DNA from: Berkelbacteria bacterium GW2011_GWA2_35_9
GTDB taxonomy: Bacteria > Patescibacteriota > UBA1384 > GWA2-35-9
Direction of reading: 5' to 3'
Assembly (NCBI GenBank): GCA_000991185.1
Contig: LBRB01000009.1
Coordinates: forward strand, 1-40,799
Length of the DNA: 40,799 nt
The notes under the pieces: model-generated
Database searches by the model: none
What the model saw: the letters and a program-made list of their open reading frames with translations, nothing else
What the model was told of the DNA's origin: nothing
Shown: positions 40,077 through 40,799 of the stretch, piece after piece
Layout: each line of letters starts with the position of its first letter
Numbering within the stretch: position 1 is the first letter of the stretch
Translations under genes and position numbers: made by a program

Positions 40077-40151
40077 GGCGCCATCGTCTAGTGGTTAGGA
40101 CAGCAGGTTTTTCACGCCAAAAGCGTGATCCAGCATTTGGCTGGACATCCT
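40077..40151 (+). repeat. tRNA-Glu 5' half interrupted in the anticodon loop by twin hairpins (insert 40112-40145)
   Basis: GGCGCCATCGTCTAGTGGTTAGGACAGCAGGTTTT | TCACGCcaaaaGCGTGA TCCAGCatttgGCTGGA | CATCCT. Confidence 0.92.
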
Positions 40152-40180
40152 ATGGATTTTAAGTATGTTAAAATTAGTTA

Positions 40181-40435
40181 ATGTATTATGTGTATTTGTT
40201 AAAGAATAGTATCGCCGGCAAAGTATATATTGGATATACTGCTGATTTAAAAGAGCGAATAAAACAACATAATCACAATAAAACTAAATCAACAAAAAAT
40301 AGAGGAAAACATCAATTAATTTATTACGAAGCTTTCAAGTCAAAAACGGATGCCCGAAAGAGAGAGATAGCACTTAAAAAACAAAGCAGACAAAAAGAGT
40401 TTTTATTGAATAATTTAGAGGATTCGTTAAAATAA
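40181..40435 (+). CDS. Small GIY-YIG nuclease domain protein
   Basis: MYYVYLLKNSIAGKVYIGYTADLKERIKQHN...HQLIYYEAFKSKTDARKREIALKK. Confidence 0.94.
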   Translation: MYYVYLLKNSIAGKVYIGYTADLKERIKQHNHNKTKSTKNRGKHQLIYYEAFKSKTDARKREIALKKQSRQKEFLLNNLEDSLK

Positions 40436-40439
40436 TTTC

Positions 40440-40514
40440 GGCCTGTTCATCTAGCGGTCAGGATACCAGGTTTTCATCCTGGAAACAGGGGTTCGACTCC
40501 CCTACAGGCTACCA
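40440..40514 (+). tRNA. tRNA-Glu(TTC), CCA encoded
   Basis: Cloverleaf; anticodon loop TTTTCAT. Confidence 0.95.
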
Positions 40515-40552
40515 CTGAGTTATTAATAAAGATGGCTCTAGACTAAATATTT

Positions 40553-40799
40553 ATGGAATCAGAACGCGAAATAATAAATAATAGATCGGTTGATTCGGGA
40601 ATGGATTTATTACCAGAAAATTTGTTACTAAATGAATTCTGCCAAAACCCAGAATTTCTTAATCGCTTAAAAGAATTGACAGAATATTTCCGCAAGTATC
40701 CTGAAGCAAACGGTTTTTTAGCTTTTCATGTTAGCGAACACGATGAATATATTTTTTTTAGAAATTATCCTCCCCGTAACATTAACATTGATTTAAATA
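40553..40799 (+). CDS. Hypothetical protein, truncated by window end
   Basis: Open frame MESEREIINNRSVDSGMDLLPENLLLNEFCQNPEFLNRLKELTEYFRKYPEANGFLAFHV... Confidence 0.5.
   Translation, partial: MESEREIINNRSVDSGMDLLPENLLLNEFCQNPEFLNRLKELTEYFRKYPEANGFLAFHVSEHDEYIFFRNYPPRNINIDLN

Overview
The window looks like an AT-rich Patescibacteria/CPR-type chromosome segment (taxon inferred from gene content only). The minus-strand left half carries, from the left edge, an IS30-family remnant and an IS481/IS3-like insertion sequence. Next to these is a restriction-modification island: lexA, a nuclease-methylase fusion, a HEPN-like ORF and a broken specificity subunit. A core block follows: fusA, rpsG, rpsL, rpoC, rpoB (disrupted) and hisS, plus an ABC exporter. 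The plus-strand-rich right half carries LCP, PpiC, thioredoxin-DsbD-like, PspC, truB, tgt, S1 and DHH genes and 14 intact tRNA genes, all with encoded CCA. The most striking signal is a recurring architecture at four tRNA genes (Pro, Asp, Leu-UAG, Glu). In each, a duplicated 5' tRNA fragment interrupted by one or two short perfect hairpins lies directly upstream, in the same orientation, of the intact tRNA. In two of the four (Asp, Glu) a small GIY-YIG nuclease ORF fills the gap, ending 1-4 nt before the intact tRNA. The three twin-hairpin inserts have the same architecture (two adjacent stems, T|CA target) but different stem sequences. A second hairpin class is preceded by CCTG. A complete REP-associated tyrosine transposase (RAYT) flanked by co-varying 18-bp palindromes is also present. 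Other items: a LexA-controlled, probably leaderless R-M operon, two similar out-of-frame internal deletions (rpoB, hsdS), frameshifted small membrane genes sharing a leader motif, and a tRNA-Thr with an A19-U56 compensatory tertiary pair.
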